Shown piece after piece: positions 37,294 to 48,129 of a DNA stretch of 64,000 nucleotides. Source of the stretch: Capsicum annuum (Eukaryota; Streptophyta; Magnoliopsida; Solanales; Solanaceae). Numbering within the stretch: the first letter of the stretch is position 1; every line of letters starts with the position of its first letter. The notes beneath the pieces were generated by a model. It searched no databases and was not told the origin of the DNA. It was given only the letters and a program-made list of their open reading frames with translations. A program made the translations under genes and the position numbers. Location of the stretch: positions 44,108,023 through 44,172,022 of the forward strand of contig NC_061121.1 of the NCBI RefSeq assembly GCF_002878395.1. Direction: 5' to 3'.

Positions 37294-37799
37294 AATTCAT
37301 ATCCTCAAGGTGGAGGAAAAAGTTGATTGGGTCGTGCTGCGATACTAAATTAGGCGCTTGGTGGGAGGCAACCAATCCTTCTAATCATTTATGTTGTTTT
37401 TGAGTAAATGTAGGTGCATGAAGTACTAAGGAGGAGATTAGTACCAAATTTGATTTGAAATTGGGCTATGTCAATGGTGGGAAGTTTAGGAGAGATGGGA
37501 ACATTACAGGTAAGTTGGACTGGTCAAATGTGTAAGGTTAAAGTATGATTCACATTAGAGTCATGCCTCGAATTATGTCAATCCGACCCAAAAAGTTTTG
37601 CGATGCAACTTTATTTTGTGACTTTAAATGAGGTATGTGGTGGTAGTACAGGGATCGGGCCGATAGTATCGGATATTGTTGGCATAGTATTGGATTTTAA
37701 GTGTACTATTGGGTGTGGCACTCAATTTCACTTGAATCTTGGTAAGGGCACCATTTAGCACTTCGCATAGGTGCATTGCTTCATACCAGAAAAAATAAG

Positions 37800-38145
37800 G
37801 GCATGTGTGCATCGCACACCTTTATGTGTGTGACCAAGAGTGCACCGCACATCCCATCGCACATGCTCAATGGACCAACTATGCAATGTGCAATGTGCCG
37901 CACACATTGATGTGTGCGATAACTTATTCGTCACACACTTTAACATGTGCGATAAGATTTGCATCGTACACCTAGATGCACATGCCCACTGCCTTAAGTC
38001 TGCGATACTTTATGCGATGTACACCTTGATGTCTGTGATAGGTAGTACGTTCCCACTTCTTTGCACAGGCTCACTGTCCCAAATGTGCGACAACGTATGT
38101 GACACACACTTTGAGATGTTCGATAAGATGTGCGTCGCACACTTA
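37800..38145. repeat. Imperfect direct/inverted repeats of a GTGCGAT-ACACAC motif in element D
   Basis: Units such as TGTGCGATAACTTATTCGTC, ACACACTTTAACATGTGCGA and GTGCGTCGCACAC recur at ~30-40 bp spacing in alternating orientation, giving potential hairpins (for example the GCGTCGCACAC / GTGTGCGAT pairs). The stretch is unusually rich in CpG for this AT-rich window and lies in the non-coding 3' half of D. Confidence 0.6.
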
Positions 38146-40394
38146 GTCCAAATAAGCCTAAAACCCCACTTCCAACTTTAACTTGGGTTAACCCGGCCCA
38201 GATTTTTATTCTTCAAATAGACTTCACACCCTAAATGCCTAAATTTATCCTTATTTCACCCTTAAGCCGTCCAATATTGATCTCTCACCATTCTCTTTGA
38301 ACTTTAATAGTCTTCCATCTTCGAGGTAAGTCTTATTTTTTTTAATCCTTAGTTATTGTGACTCTATGTTATAGTTAATTGATTTCTTAAGGATTACAAA
38401 TTAAATTCTTTCCATGGAGATGTTGTGAAACTGATGATGTTTTTTATATTTGGTATGGTTGAAAGTGTAGAGCATGATTCTGTTTAAAAAGTGCTTCATT
38501 GAAATAGAATTAGGGCAATTGAAATGAGTGAATTGTATTGCGAATAATATAGGTGCACCATACCAAAGTGTATGTCGGCGAAGTCTGAGTACCCAATAAT
38601 AACACTTAATTGGTTTATACTAACAAATTAAGTATGGGGTGGTGACTACACCACCTTCATATTAATTGTAGTTAGTTTCATTATGTGTGGTTGATGTTGA
38701 TGATATGATGAACACAGGAAAAATAGCTCTGATGATGATATCAATGAAGGTGGCATGACTCCTAATGTGGATGAGGAGTACTACTATCCAGGTTCTTTAT
38801 CTTGTTATTTGTAATGGGTCCAGTGCTGAGCTTAAGTGTGGGGTGGCTTGTTACTTTGCTACTTGTTTTGTAAGAAAGTGGTACCTTCTCCTTAGCATTC
38901 TTCTGTGATAGGATTAGTTATTTTGTTTATTTTGTTTCTTATTAGATGTTTATTCTATTTAGTCACAATTAGTTGCTTTTCTCGATGATGGATGGATGAC
39001 GATTGTCTTATGAGAAAATTAGTCATTTAATTGCATGTTACTGCTCTTCTGGATCATATGACATTATAACATAAGTATGTGATGGAGCATTACATTTGAA
39101 ACACCTAGGCTCTAGTTGTGACTCTTGTTGTGATTGTTGGTTTTATTTGAATTCATGTAATTATTGGGTCGAGAATCTATAATGCTCCAAATTGAGTTGA
39201 CCATGCGCCATGAGTGTGTAAGAATGTTGTATATTCCTTATTGCAACTGATGCTAGAACTTTCCTGGTGTGTGTGCACAGCGAAATAAAGATCGTGAGTT
39301 TAGGATATGATTTAGGCATTTCTTTGATAGCCATTGTTCATACCTTTTTTTTACCTACCTTTGTACATTATCTTAGCTATCCCCTTAGAGCCTTTAGCTT
39401 GTGCTTCTTTTAGCCTCATATGTAGACTATTCCGTTCTTTAATAGACCATAATTTGATCCAAAATTTCCTAAGCGCTTTAATGTAAAATCAATTTGAGTT
39501 AGGAGTTTAACAATTGGAGAAAAAAAGATGAAAATAATGCCCCAAAGTCTAGTTATTGGCGTGTGAAATTTATGTGGTTGGGAGAAGCAAAAATTATTGA
39601 AAAAAGTTCCAAATTTTATCCCGGACATGTTACAATGAACCTTTTTTGGCCTTTGTCCTTCTTGGACATTGTGTACCTCAACTAAGGCAAATCGCTTAAG
39701 TTGAGGGTGTCTATTATAGGGTTGCGTAATGTGAAAAGGGTGTAAAAATATATTTGAAAGGGTTGTATATGCCCACCATAGTGTTATTAGTTGGGTTAAC
39801 GAGTTCGTGTGAAGAGCAAATATGTGAAGATAGCAGAAGTGGAAATTTGTTGTTAGAGATTGGTCTTAGTTGCATAATGTAGTGTATTAAAGCGCTTAGG
39901 GAAGATAGTCACTATTTCTGGCAAAAGTAGTTTCTACCCATCCTTTAGACTGCATTACAACCCATAAAAGACCTATTTGATCCTAATCTTAGCATTCTGG
40001 TATTAGTGGAGTATTACACTAAGGGCAAGCATATGGTCATCAGTTATAATTTGAGAATTCTTTGTGAGAGTTATCGCAACTTGATTCTTGTTACCCATTT
40101 TGTTAGAAATTTCATGATTGTGAGTGATTATGGGTAACTTTCTTATTGTGAGGGCACATGGTTGATGAAGGTTGGGTAATTTATATGATATCTTTGCTTA
40201 AATTGTATGCATGAATTTTCCAACTTAATGAGTCTATTCTTAAGGGTAGGTTGTCTCTAATAATGATTCTTGAATCTACTTCTTCTTCATAATTGTTGTG
40301 TGAAACTATTTGAGCATCTTTTCATCCTTTGTGGGTGCTAAGGCTTGTGTAGTATGCATAAATGGATATGTTGTTCGAGGACGAACAAAGATTT

Positions 40395-40407
40395 AAGTGT
40401 GGGGTGG
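40395..40407 (+). other. Polypurine tract of element D
   Basis: AAGTGTGGGGTGG adjoins the TGATCTAGG start of the 3' LTR. Closely similar tracts occur inside the element at 38630-38645 and 38832-38848. Confidence 0.75.
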
Positions 40408-41625
40408 TGATCTAGGGTGTATTTATACGCCTAAGCACCATAACTTATCCATATTTTAGCTAATTTTAGAGAACAAAGTGCCTAGTTTCTTATATTTATA
40501 CTTTACTTCTTGGTAATTAAGCTAACCGATGTGATTAGCATGATTTCTGGTATTAATTGAGTATATAAAGACATAATGGGACTATGGAATGTGGATGCGA
40601 TATGACACAAGAGAGAGTAGCAGTCTGGACCAAATGTGCCGAATGTGGCGACTATAAACTATGTCCAAGACTAGTTTGTCATTTATAATTAGTTAGGGAC
40701 TTAGAAGGCAATTATGAGAGAAAATATTATTAAAAGACTTAATGCTGAATTCTTATTCATTTTTGAATTATTATGTGTTAGTTTTTGAAAGGAGAGTGGA
40801 GGCTTAGCCCGGGGAGAGAGAAAAGCGTTTTTTCTCTTATTTTCACTATTCACAAACCAAGATCCTCCTCTAGTTTTTGGTATGATGAATATATTTAGGA
40901 TGTTTTTAGTTTTATTCATGAGTAGCTAAGTTTATTAGTTAGTTTTATGGAAGCCTTGTAGCATACAATCTATCACTTTGGGTTTTGAATTCATTATGCA
41001 TTGATTTGTTTATATCATACTCTCTTCGCTTATCTTGAATTCTCGTGGTTGCAAACATAGAGGCTATGCCTTAAAACGCAACTTGTTCGAGAGAAAGGTT
41101 TATGTTCGGAAAAGAGAGTAGTGACAAGAAAATAGGATTACCAATCCCTATTTCATAAGTTAATGACTTAGCAGGATAAACTACTTGGAGATTTCGTATT
41201 GTTTTTGGTAAACGTTTTTGATTCGAGAGAACTAAAGTGAATTAGACCTTGATGGCTGAGAAACATAAGGATTATGTTATTAAATACAATACGTTTCTTT
41301 GCAACCATGATGCATGTATGAATTCGTAAAGCCCATAGTTAGAAAGTATTAAAAACTACAAGGTGGACATAACCCTAGCTTTCTATTTCTATAAATTTGA
41401 AAACTACTACACATATTTCATCTTGTTAAACTGAAACCATTAATTTGTAAACTGAATCAAATCCCCTATTTATTTTATGAAAATGAAAGATTAAAAGTCA
41501 ACTAATCTGCATACAACTTAATTAGCACCATATTCCCTTTGGGATTCGACCTCTACCTAGTTGGGTTATATATTTGACAGCGACCGCTTACTCTCTCGTA
41601 AGAGAGATGTAATTTGGGCGTATCA
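40408..41625 (+). repeat. 3' LTR of element D
   Basis: 1218 bp from TGATCTAGGG to GGGCGTATCA, collinear with the 5' LTR at 34907. The target-site copy GGCTA follows at 41626-41630 and A's LTR resumes. Confidence 0.92.
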
Positions 41626-41630
41626 GGCTA

Positions 41631-41872
41631 CAAGAAGCACCCATCAATCATATGTATAGCATCCCAAAAGCTAAATTTCATTCAAAATCTTCTAATTTAA
41701 GGTACGTGGGATTTTCCTAAAATCACTTGGGCATAGAAATCTTCTTTTAATTATGCAAAAGGTTTAGAAATCATGATTTTAGGAAAATGATTTTGGATTT
41801 ATGATTATAAACATGTTTTAGAAGCCTTGATGATATTGTTTTGGTCTTTGGGCCTTCCCCCAAATTGATTTG

Positions 41873-41907
<35 letters not shown>

Positions 41908-43160
41908 AAAAACATGATATGAAATTCTTTATGTATTGTTATAGTTGTATTATGATTTTTATTTCAAAAGAGAGGGTAGTTATGTTGATAAATGTTCAAA
42001 ATATTCATATAACAAAAGAGTGCATGATTTTTCCAAAAGCATATGCCACCATATGTTTGTAGGATTCTTGCATAGTTTTGACTTTTGTTTTGGAACATCA
42101 AATCTCTTACACTATTTGTATGTTTGGGTGGTCTGAATTCAATTTTCATGAAAGAATCATGAATGGTACAATGTGGCTCAGAATTAGGACTTGCAAGTCT
42201 TGGTGTGACGACACCAACTCAGATAATGCCATGGTAATTCAGAAAAGAATAGAATGCATGTTTGAAATTAGATTTTCAGATTTTAAAACTAGTATGATGC
42301 ATGTTTCAGAACAGACTTAAATTGGGTATAAAGAGATCTTAGGTGATTCCCCAAAGAAGGAACGAGTTCAGATAACTCATTGTCCAAAAGCGTGATTTGC
42401 CAATCCGGGTATATTATTATATGTTGGGCTAGTGCCCTGTGGCGTATTAGAATCAGACACTCCAACCCTTGAGGCATACTTTGGTTGGGGGCTACCCCGC
42501 CGAGTCAATTACAGATTCCATATAGCCCGTGAAATATCAGACTTGTAGGGAAATGCCACCTATCTTAGAAGTAATTCAAAGATCAGAAACTGCAATGACA
42601 GAAAGGTTTTATGTTTTCAAAAATGCCCAAGTGTTTAGAAATGATATCTTCCAGGATGTTTATAACTAGCTCTCAACTATTTTATTTATATAAAAGCTTT
42701 ATTTTGTATTTCTCTATGCACCAGTACAATTGTATTGAACTCTATACCTCCAGGGTCTAAAGCTCAATTCAGAATCCCTGCTAAGCCATAGAGTTTTCAG
42801 ACAACAATGATGTGTGAAACTGGTGATCCTTCTTTATTCCAGAAGGTTTATTCCTTTCAGATTATGTTATTTATTTTGGTTTTGGTCCACTGGGGTCCTT
42901 GTCCTAGTTTCAGACAGTTGTTATTTTCAAATGTAGTAGAGATTTCACAGACTTGTTCAAACATTGTTGAGTTATTGTTGGACTTTACTTTCACATTATA
43001 AATTGAGTTCAGACTTATGACCATGATTCTGCTTCAGTATGTACTTTCCACACTTCCTATTTGTATATGAATGGTGTGTAAGATTACAAGTTAGAAGGGC
43101 TCTCAGGCCTTCATGGTTCGTGATATCTGTCATGGCCAGGCCCCAGTTTGGGTCGTGACA
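41631..43160 (+). repeat. 3' LTR of element A, right part
   Basis: It continues collinear with 9197-10713 and then has the only complete end of this LTR (43050-43160), finishing ...CAGTTTGGGTCGTGACA. A TA dinucleotide run at 41877-41905 replaces ~130 bp present in the 5' LTR near 9450. The end abuts terpene synthase intron 3. Confidence 0.9.
41877..41905. repeat. TA microsatellite
   Basis: A run of about 14 TA dinucleotides. The 5' LTR of A has only ATATATATG at the corresponding place. Confidence 0.9.
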
Positions 43161-43214
43161 AGTACTTGGTAAATGATCAATCAAAAAGGATTTACTGTTT
43201 TCATATATTCTCAC

Positions 43215-44171
43215 CTTGAAACTTCAGCAAGTTCTTGTTTGTGCAGCATTTCGAGCAAGTTGTAATCCAATTTGGAAAATCGAAGCAACACATTATTTTT
43301 TGTTTCCTGCTGTCGTAGATAGATGAGATGAAGAATTGAATCTCAATTCGAGGAATACCTTTGTGCAAAGATTGCTCAAGGGCATGTGTCACTTGCTCCT
43401 TAAGAGGAGAGTTCAAATGTGGAGTTGCGGACTCAAGATGAATAGTAGAGAAAGGAAGTGTGTCTTCTAAGATGTCTTCACTGTGAGTCCTTACATGTGA
43501 AGCTTCATAAAGCTCAATAATCCTAAGACATCACTAGCAAGAGACTCCTTGAATTTGACATTTCCATCTAAAAATTTTCTGAAATTTTCTGATTTTCAGG
43601 GAAAAATACACAATATTAACCTTCATATTAAATAGATTTGTACATATATAACTATAACAACATTGAATTTGTACTTGAAGAGGGACTTACTTAGAGTGAT
43701 GTTGTAACCATGTTGTCTGAGCAATTGAAATTGAAGAGCACAAGTGCATACATCATTATTGCCATTGTCCTCAAAGTTTGAATTTTCATTGTAAATCTGA
43801 TCCAAGATGTCATCAATTTCTTTGTCAAAGTGATAGGCTATGCCAAGGAGTTCAATAGTGTCAATCAGATTCAATTTGTCAGCCAATTCCTGTCCGGTAG
43901 CTAACAACATAATCCTTGTTTATTCCTTCAACACATCAATCTCTTAAGCATCTTTTGTATAACCTAAAAATATATTCAAAATCCAAAAGAAATCGAACTA
44001 TATTGTCTAATAAAAGCAAAGAACTAAGAAGATACTACGAATTATAATAATTAATTACGTGATAGTCGATGGAGAAGGAAAGGAAAAGATCGCTCCATAG
44101 ACTTGGAGAGAAGTTGGCGATGGGTGAATGATCTCTTCTTCAACAGTATTTCAAACTACAGCTGAGGCCAT
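43215..44171 (-). pseudogene. Sesquiterpene synthase exons 1-3 (5' half)
   Basis: Exon 1 opens M-A-S-A-V-V, then a TGA; after a frameshift it reads NFSPSLW and FLSFSID, with donor GTAATT at 44058. Exon 2 has two stops near its start (K to stop, Q to stop), then a clean run with [20 protein letters not shown] and [14 protein letters not shown], and donor GTAAGT at 43690. Exon 3 begins after TCAG at 43589, reads [13 protein letters not shown], shifts frame, then [37 protein letters not shown] and FFISSIYD, shifts frame again, and ends [10 protein letters not shown] at the donor GTGAGA (43214). Exon 3 is 374 bp, close to the length I recall for tobacco aristolochene synthase. Confidence 0.9.
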
Positions 44172-44231
44172 TGTTGCAACAATAACAAAGGTGAAAAACA
44201 CCTTGCAATAGCAGAATGAGCCTCCTCATAC

Positions 44232-44408
44232 ATTTTAATCTTTTTTCCTGAAGTTGCCTCACTTGACCTTATACAGGAACATATATTTGTATGATACCTT
44301 TAAAAACTGATCATACGAGTCAATTATGTGAGAAACTGGCAAATCATTTTTTTAATCTTTTCCCAGTTGCCCCACTTGACCATACAAGAACATATTTGCA
44401 AGATACTG
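44232..44408. repeat. Direct duplication (~62 bp, 115 bp apart) upstream of the terpene synthase start
   Basis: The blocks 44232-44298 and 44347-44408 share TTTAATCTTTT, CAGTTGCC/AAGTTGCC, CACTTGACC and ACAAGAACATAT-like segments in the same order. They lie 60-240 bp upstream of the pseudogene's ATG, in the shared promoter region with the P450 relic. Confidence 0.65.
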
Positions 44409-44728
44409 AACAGGCAGCTAGCGCCTTTAATTTTATTTCAAATACCAAAATCCACCAAAGGTTTGGTAGGGGATGTTAGATTATCATTTCTAATTAATAT
44501 ATGTTTAAGTAGCACTAGTTGTTTTTATGATATGTTAAAGAGATTCTTATCTATGTTCCCTTAAAACCTCATCAAGATACAGGTGGAATATATTGTTATA
44601 CATTAATAGACACTCAGATTTGGCTTCAGCTTTCTTACATCGTCAAGTACCATATATTCTTCGTCCATCATACACTATTATTCGTTACTTGAAGTGCCGT
44701 AGGACAAAAAGTAAACACTATCAATTAA

Positions 44729-44830
44729 AAAAGGGCAGTTCGGTGACTAATTAATATCCTGCTATATGAAGTGTCTGAGAAAGAGTTGAATCACGAGGGT
44801 CTATTATGCGTAGCTTTACCTTGCATTGAA
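44729..44830 (+). mobile_element. SINE-like fragment
   Basis: The stretch AAGGGCAGTTCGGTGACTAA followed ~70 bp later by AGGGTCTATTATGCGTAGC and TTACCTTGCATT resembles the tRNA-derived head of a common Solanaceae SINE (GGGCAGCCCGGTGCAC ... GGGTCTATTGTACGCAGCC, from memory). It is diverged and incomplete. It sits in the terpene synthase/P450 intergenic region. Confidence 0.45.
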
Positions 44831-45127
44831 AGATAAAAATTAAACGCAACCCTAAAATAATGTCATTTTTGCTAATGGACCTATAGGTCAAAAATGCTCC
44901 AACTTAGTAGGAATTCCAAGGTGGCACCTACTAATTAATAAAATCAATTCCTCTTTCATGGACAAACCAAGATGATGAGTCCAAAAAAGGAAGAAAAAAA
45001 AGTAGCCACCCTATTTGCTTTTATATGAGAGTAGGGCATAAGAATAACCATACTATTAATGTTGACCAATTATCAATACTATATTTGTTTCTACATATCC
45101 AATTATTTGCAAATCAAACCAGGAACC

Positions 45128-45134
45128 TATATAA
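45128..45134 (+). promoter_or_regulatory. TATA box of the P450 relic
   Basis: CTATATAAGAGC lies 61-67 bp upstream of the P450 ATG at 45195, a normal TATA-to-ATG distance for a plant gene with a short leader. It is the only host promoter element I can place with fair confidence. Confidence 0.6.
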
Positions 45135-45194
45135 GAGCATATGCAACTGAACTTTGAAGAATCACCAAATACAGAACTGACTAACTCTCCCAAA

Positions 45195-45310
45195 ATGTAA
45201 TTCTTCACCTTGGCTTCCATCTTCCTTTTTCAATCATTCCTCTTTTTGTTAACAAAATGGAAGAACTCCAAAAGCCGAACCAAAAGATTGCCTCCAGGTC
45301 CATGAAAACA
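45195..45310 (+). pseudogene. CYP71D-like P450, N-terminal remnant
   Basis: The ATG is followed at once by TAA where the family has CAA. The same frame then reads FFTLASIFLF, SFLFLLTKWKNSKSR and KRLPPGP: a hydrophobic membrane anchor, a charged stop-transfer stretch and the proline-rich hinge of microsomal P450s. The Trp after PPGP is TGA, and homology ends there. It resembles the start of premnaspirodiene oxygenase/5-epi-aristolochene hydroxylase (CYP71D), enzymes that oxidise the product of the synthase next door. The two genes are head to head with ~1.02 kb between their ATGs. Only ~38 codons remain. Confidence 0.75.
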
Positions 45311-46169
45311 TGGCATATGTATGTTGCAAGTATTCTGAAAAATATACGTGGCACACTTGTGTGATTCCTATTGCAACCACCATGAACAGAATACCAGGCA
45401 TAGCATAATTTAGATAAATCTCTCCTCCACCTAATCTTGTGGCAGGAGTATGGGATCCTCATTCTATATTCTCAACGAAGTACATGTCAAACAACAAACC
45501 GGTTTCAAAGAAACCAGCAAAGAAGAAATTTATTTTTGCTAGAAATCAGTCCTAAATGATTGCAAGAACTATCCGTCAGAAGTAGAATAACACCCCCATA
45601 CTGCGTAAAATATATAAGAAATATATGCAACAAGATGAGAAAATTACAATTACATTCTTACTTCTTTATCAATGGCAACCTAGAGATCTCATCATCTAAG
45701 CACTTGAACTTGATGAAGCTTCTTCATGCTATTTCTTCCTTTGAGTAGCCTGTGATAAGTGAAACCATATACATAAGAAAATTCCTTAAAAAGTAATTTT
45801 ACGATGGATAACACATACTGAATATTTGTTTCCAAGATATAGAGAATGGAGATGGGACTTACCACAAATGCAATTTGATTCAAAATCATTTAATGAAGAG
45901 TTGCTGGTTGAAGAACAAACCATGTTCCACAAATTGTTATTTTAGTTGTTAATAAGAGACGCTGATAGCAAAACAAATATTATTACAGGGTCAAAGCACC
46001 AATTTTTTGCGAGCTTCACGCCTGGACTAGTAGGAGTTTTCTATCACCAGTTGTTTCCAACCTGAACAATCACCAATTATTTATCAAAAGACATATTGAA
46101 GATTATAAGATCAAGTGTTTTAATAGAATCACCAAAAAGCGTGTGACAACTTAATTTTCGCATAAATTA
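45311..46169. other. Unassigned stretch, possible splice-site pair on the minus strand
   Basis: No recognised gene. On the minus strand a segment with CATTTGTG-GTAAGTCC (donor near 45866) and a TTATCACAG acceptor (near 45751) could be exon ends, but the readings on both sides are short, contain stops and match nothing I know. Confidence 0.25.
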
Positions 46170-46174
46170 CATAC

Positions 46175-47102
46175 TATTAAGGCGTGTGGAGTTTTGATGA
46201 TAGACATGTGAATGAAAAATGTTGTCAAAGCTGTCCATTCAAGTGTACAAAGAAAAGCTGTAGGCAAGACTTTTGATAAGATGCTATTGCACATAGACAG
46301 GAGTGGATAAGTAAGAATATTCAGGAACCTTCTAAAACACTTACCACATCTCTAAAGTGGAAGAAAAATGCAATACTCAGAAGTTGAGTTGATCTAGAAG
46401 TCCAACAATGAGAAGAGTTCTGCAACGATAAAGGATAAAGCAAAAGAGTCCTATTCAACCAGGGGAGGAGAAACGACTACAACAAGGAGTGAAGTTACTT
46501 GATAGAGTTGAAACGACTACAACAAGGAGTGAAGTTACTTGATAGAGTTGAAAGGTGAAAGAAGCATAAATCAATTAGGACTCCATCACTAGTGTATTAA
46601 AAGTGTGCATACATACAACAAAGCACGGTCAAGTAACCCACTCAATGCACTGAAAAGAAAATCAACAATCAGCAAAACAGTTCTCACTGGTTCCTTACTA
46701 AAGTCTTAGACTCTGAGTAGTAGGTAGGTTCTTTGAGTTATAATGAGTCATTGTTCTAGTTTCAGTGATCTATAAATAGAGTTAGGATTTGTGTCTTCAA
46801 GTTAGGAAACTGGAAGACTTGGGAACACTTATCTTGGGAAGATTTGTGTTTTTGTAGTGATAGGAGTTAGAAGTTTTAATTCTGCGTTTACAAAAAGTCT
46901 TGTAACTTTGTTGATTGTTGAGGCACAAGTATTATAGTGAAGTTGGGGTTAAATCCCGTAGATGTACAGGTCATGGTTTTTTACACCTTTCTTGAGCCAG
47001 GTGTTTTCCACGTAAAAACACTGTGTTCAACTTTTACTTCTGTGAACCACGTTTACTTACCTGTTCCTCTGATAGGCAATTAGTAGGGCTCGTACTCTAA
47101 AA
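46175..47102 (+). repeat. 5' LTR of the Sirevirus-like element
   Basis: 928 bp, collinear with 57547-58448 from TTAAGGC-TGTGGAGTTTTG to GGGCTCGTACTCTAA. It contains an extra perfect 40-bp tandem duplication (46471-46510 and 46511-46550) that the 3' LTR lacks, so the duplication arose after insertion. Confidence 0.88.
46471..46550. repeat. Perfect 40-bp tandem duplication in the 5' LTR
   Basis: The unit beginning AAACGACTACAACAAGGAGT occurs twice without a gap or mismatch. The 3' LTR has a single copy at ~57843-57880. Confidence 0.95.
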
Positions 47103-47104
47103 AG

Positions 47105-47115
47105 TGGTATCAGAG
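47105..47115 (+). other. Primer binding site, initiator tRNA-Met
   Basis: TGGTATCAGAG lies two bases inside the 5' LTR end, as usual in Copia elements. Confidence 0.85.
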
Positions 47116-48129
47116 AGGGGTTTTCATAAATAAGGCTAACACCTAAGAAAATATAAACATGATGAATTTTGCAACTCCTACTAGTCACAGTGAAGGCCAG
47201 TCAACTACTAGACCTCTACTTTTGATTGCTCTCATTCAATGTGAAGACTATAAATTGTGGGACGGTATTACTGATGGTCCTACTATTCCAATGAAGATTG
47301 TAGATGGTGAACAAGTCAAGAACGTAAGGAGTGAGTTTACTCTTGATGACTTGTTGGCGTTGAACTAAAATACAAAGGCCAAGAACATATTTGTCTGTGG
47401 ATTAGGACCTACTAAATATAACACGGTATCCACCTGCACTACTGCTAAGCAAATATGGGATGCACTGGTGAATGCCCATGAAGGCACCTCTCAAGTATGA
47501 AAATTCAAGATCTCTCTTCTATCTACTGAGTATGAGGCGTTCAAAATGAAAGAAAATGAAACCCTGCATGAAATGATGACAAGGATTACCACCTTGACAA
47601 ATTAATTGAATTCCCTGGGAAAGATCATCTCTGAGGAGGAACAAGTTGAAATAGTACTAAAGGTATTGCCTAGGTCAAAATGGAATGTTAAGGTCACTGC
47701 AATCAGGAAGGCAAATAAGGAGCTTGAAGGAATGACCCTAGATGAACTAGTAGGGAACTTATGGTCTTAAGAAATGGAAATTGATGGAACCAAAGAACCA
47801 GTCTCTTTTGAGAAAATTTTAGCATTGAATGCTTCTGATAGTGATGAGGATTTTGAACTTGATAAGGAGCAAATTGCCTTCATAACAAAAAACTTCAGAA
47901 AATTTTTTAAAAAGAATAAGGGAACAGGTACCAAGAAACATTCAAATGACAATCCAAATGGATGCTACAAATGTGGCAAAATTGATCATCAGATCAGAGA
48001 CTGTCCAGTCTGGGAAATAAAATGGAAGAAGGAAAGGACTGTAAAAGAAATTGAAGTCAAAAAGGAAGGAGGAGATTGCAATGATAGTAGCTTGGGGATC
48101 TAATTCATGTGAAGATAAAGTTGATGAAA

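Larger units (their letters stand above)
34907..41625 (+). mobile_element. Element D: Athila/Tat-like non-autonomous Gypsy element nested in the 3' LTR of A
   Basis: Two LTRs of ~1.21 kb flank a 4.3-kb interior. Insertion into A is proved by the uninterrupted sequence GAGGGCTACAAGAAACACC at 9193-9212. The flanking pentamers are TGCTA and GGCTA; one mismatch is a later change, because the A copy at 9195 has GGCTA. A primer site related to the tRNA-Asp type and a TAGGCGCTTGGTGGGAGGCA stretch at 37351-37370 point to the Athila/Tat branch, from memory. Only a decayed gag-like reading survives; RT, RNase H and integrase are absent. Confidence 0.85.
8570..43160 (+). mobile_element. Element A: non-autonomous Gypsy-type LTR retrotransposon with nested insertions
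   Basis: The 5' LTR begins at 8570 (TATAACACCC, first G mutated) and is interrupted at 10713 by insertion B; it resumes at 30006 and is truncated at 30063. A clean primer site TGGTATCAGAGC follows at 30065-30076. A 4.2-kb internal region ends with a polypurine tract (34262-34274), then the 3' LTR from TGTAACACCCCGCATTTTGG (34275) to GGGTCGTGACA (43160), interrupted by element D. No gag or pol reading survives in the internal region, so it needed another element's enzymes. The two flanks are intron 3 of the terpene synthase, so A inserted into an intron. The flanking pentamers (ACATC, AGTAC) do not match, so no target duplication can be claimed. Confidence 0.8.
7537..44171 (-). pseudogene. Sesquiterpene synthase (TPS-a) pseudogene split by a 34.6-kb insertion in intron 3
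   Basis: Seven exons can be followed on the minus strand: exon 1 44171-44059, exon 2 43963-43691, exon 3 43588-43215, exon 4 8546-8330, exon 5 8196-8058, exon 6 7931-7715, and a stub of exon 7 7593-7537. Sequence and intron positions match the 5-epi-aristolochene/vetispiradiene synthase group, which cyclises farnesyl diphosphate in the cytosol. The Mg-binding DDxxD motif survives as D-D-T-Y-D in exon 4. Lesions are many: stops in exons 1, 2, 5, 6 and 7, frameshifts in exons 1, 3 and 4, a deletion in exon 6, and a lost splice acceptor before exon 7. Element A with everything nested in it lies between exons 3 and 4. The exact product specificity cannot be told from this. Confidence 0.9.

Noticed and set aside
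41877..41905. The TA run as a possible element target or boundary.
   Set aside because: It lies within the collinear LTR of A and is simply an expanded microsatellite beside a deletion.
8565..43165. A target-site duplication for element A (ACATC before, AGTAC after).
   Set aside because: Only two of five bases agree. The insertion is inferred from the split intron and the LTR ends, not from a duplication.
45205..45462. An 85-codon open frame on the minus strand opposite the P450 start.
   Set aside because: It overlaps the CYP71D-like membrane anchor and hinge in antisense and resembles nothing itself.
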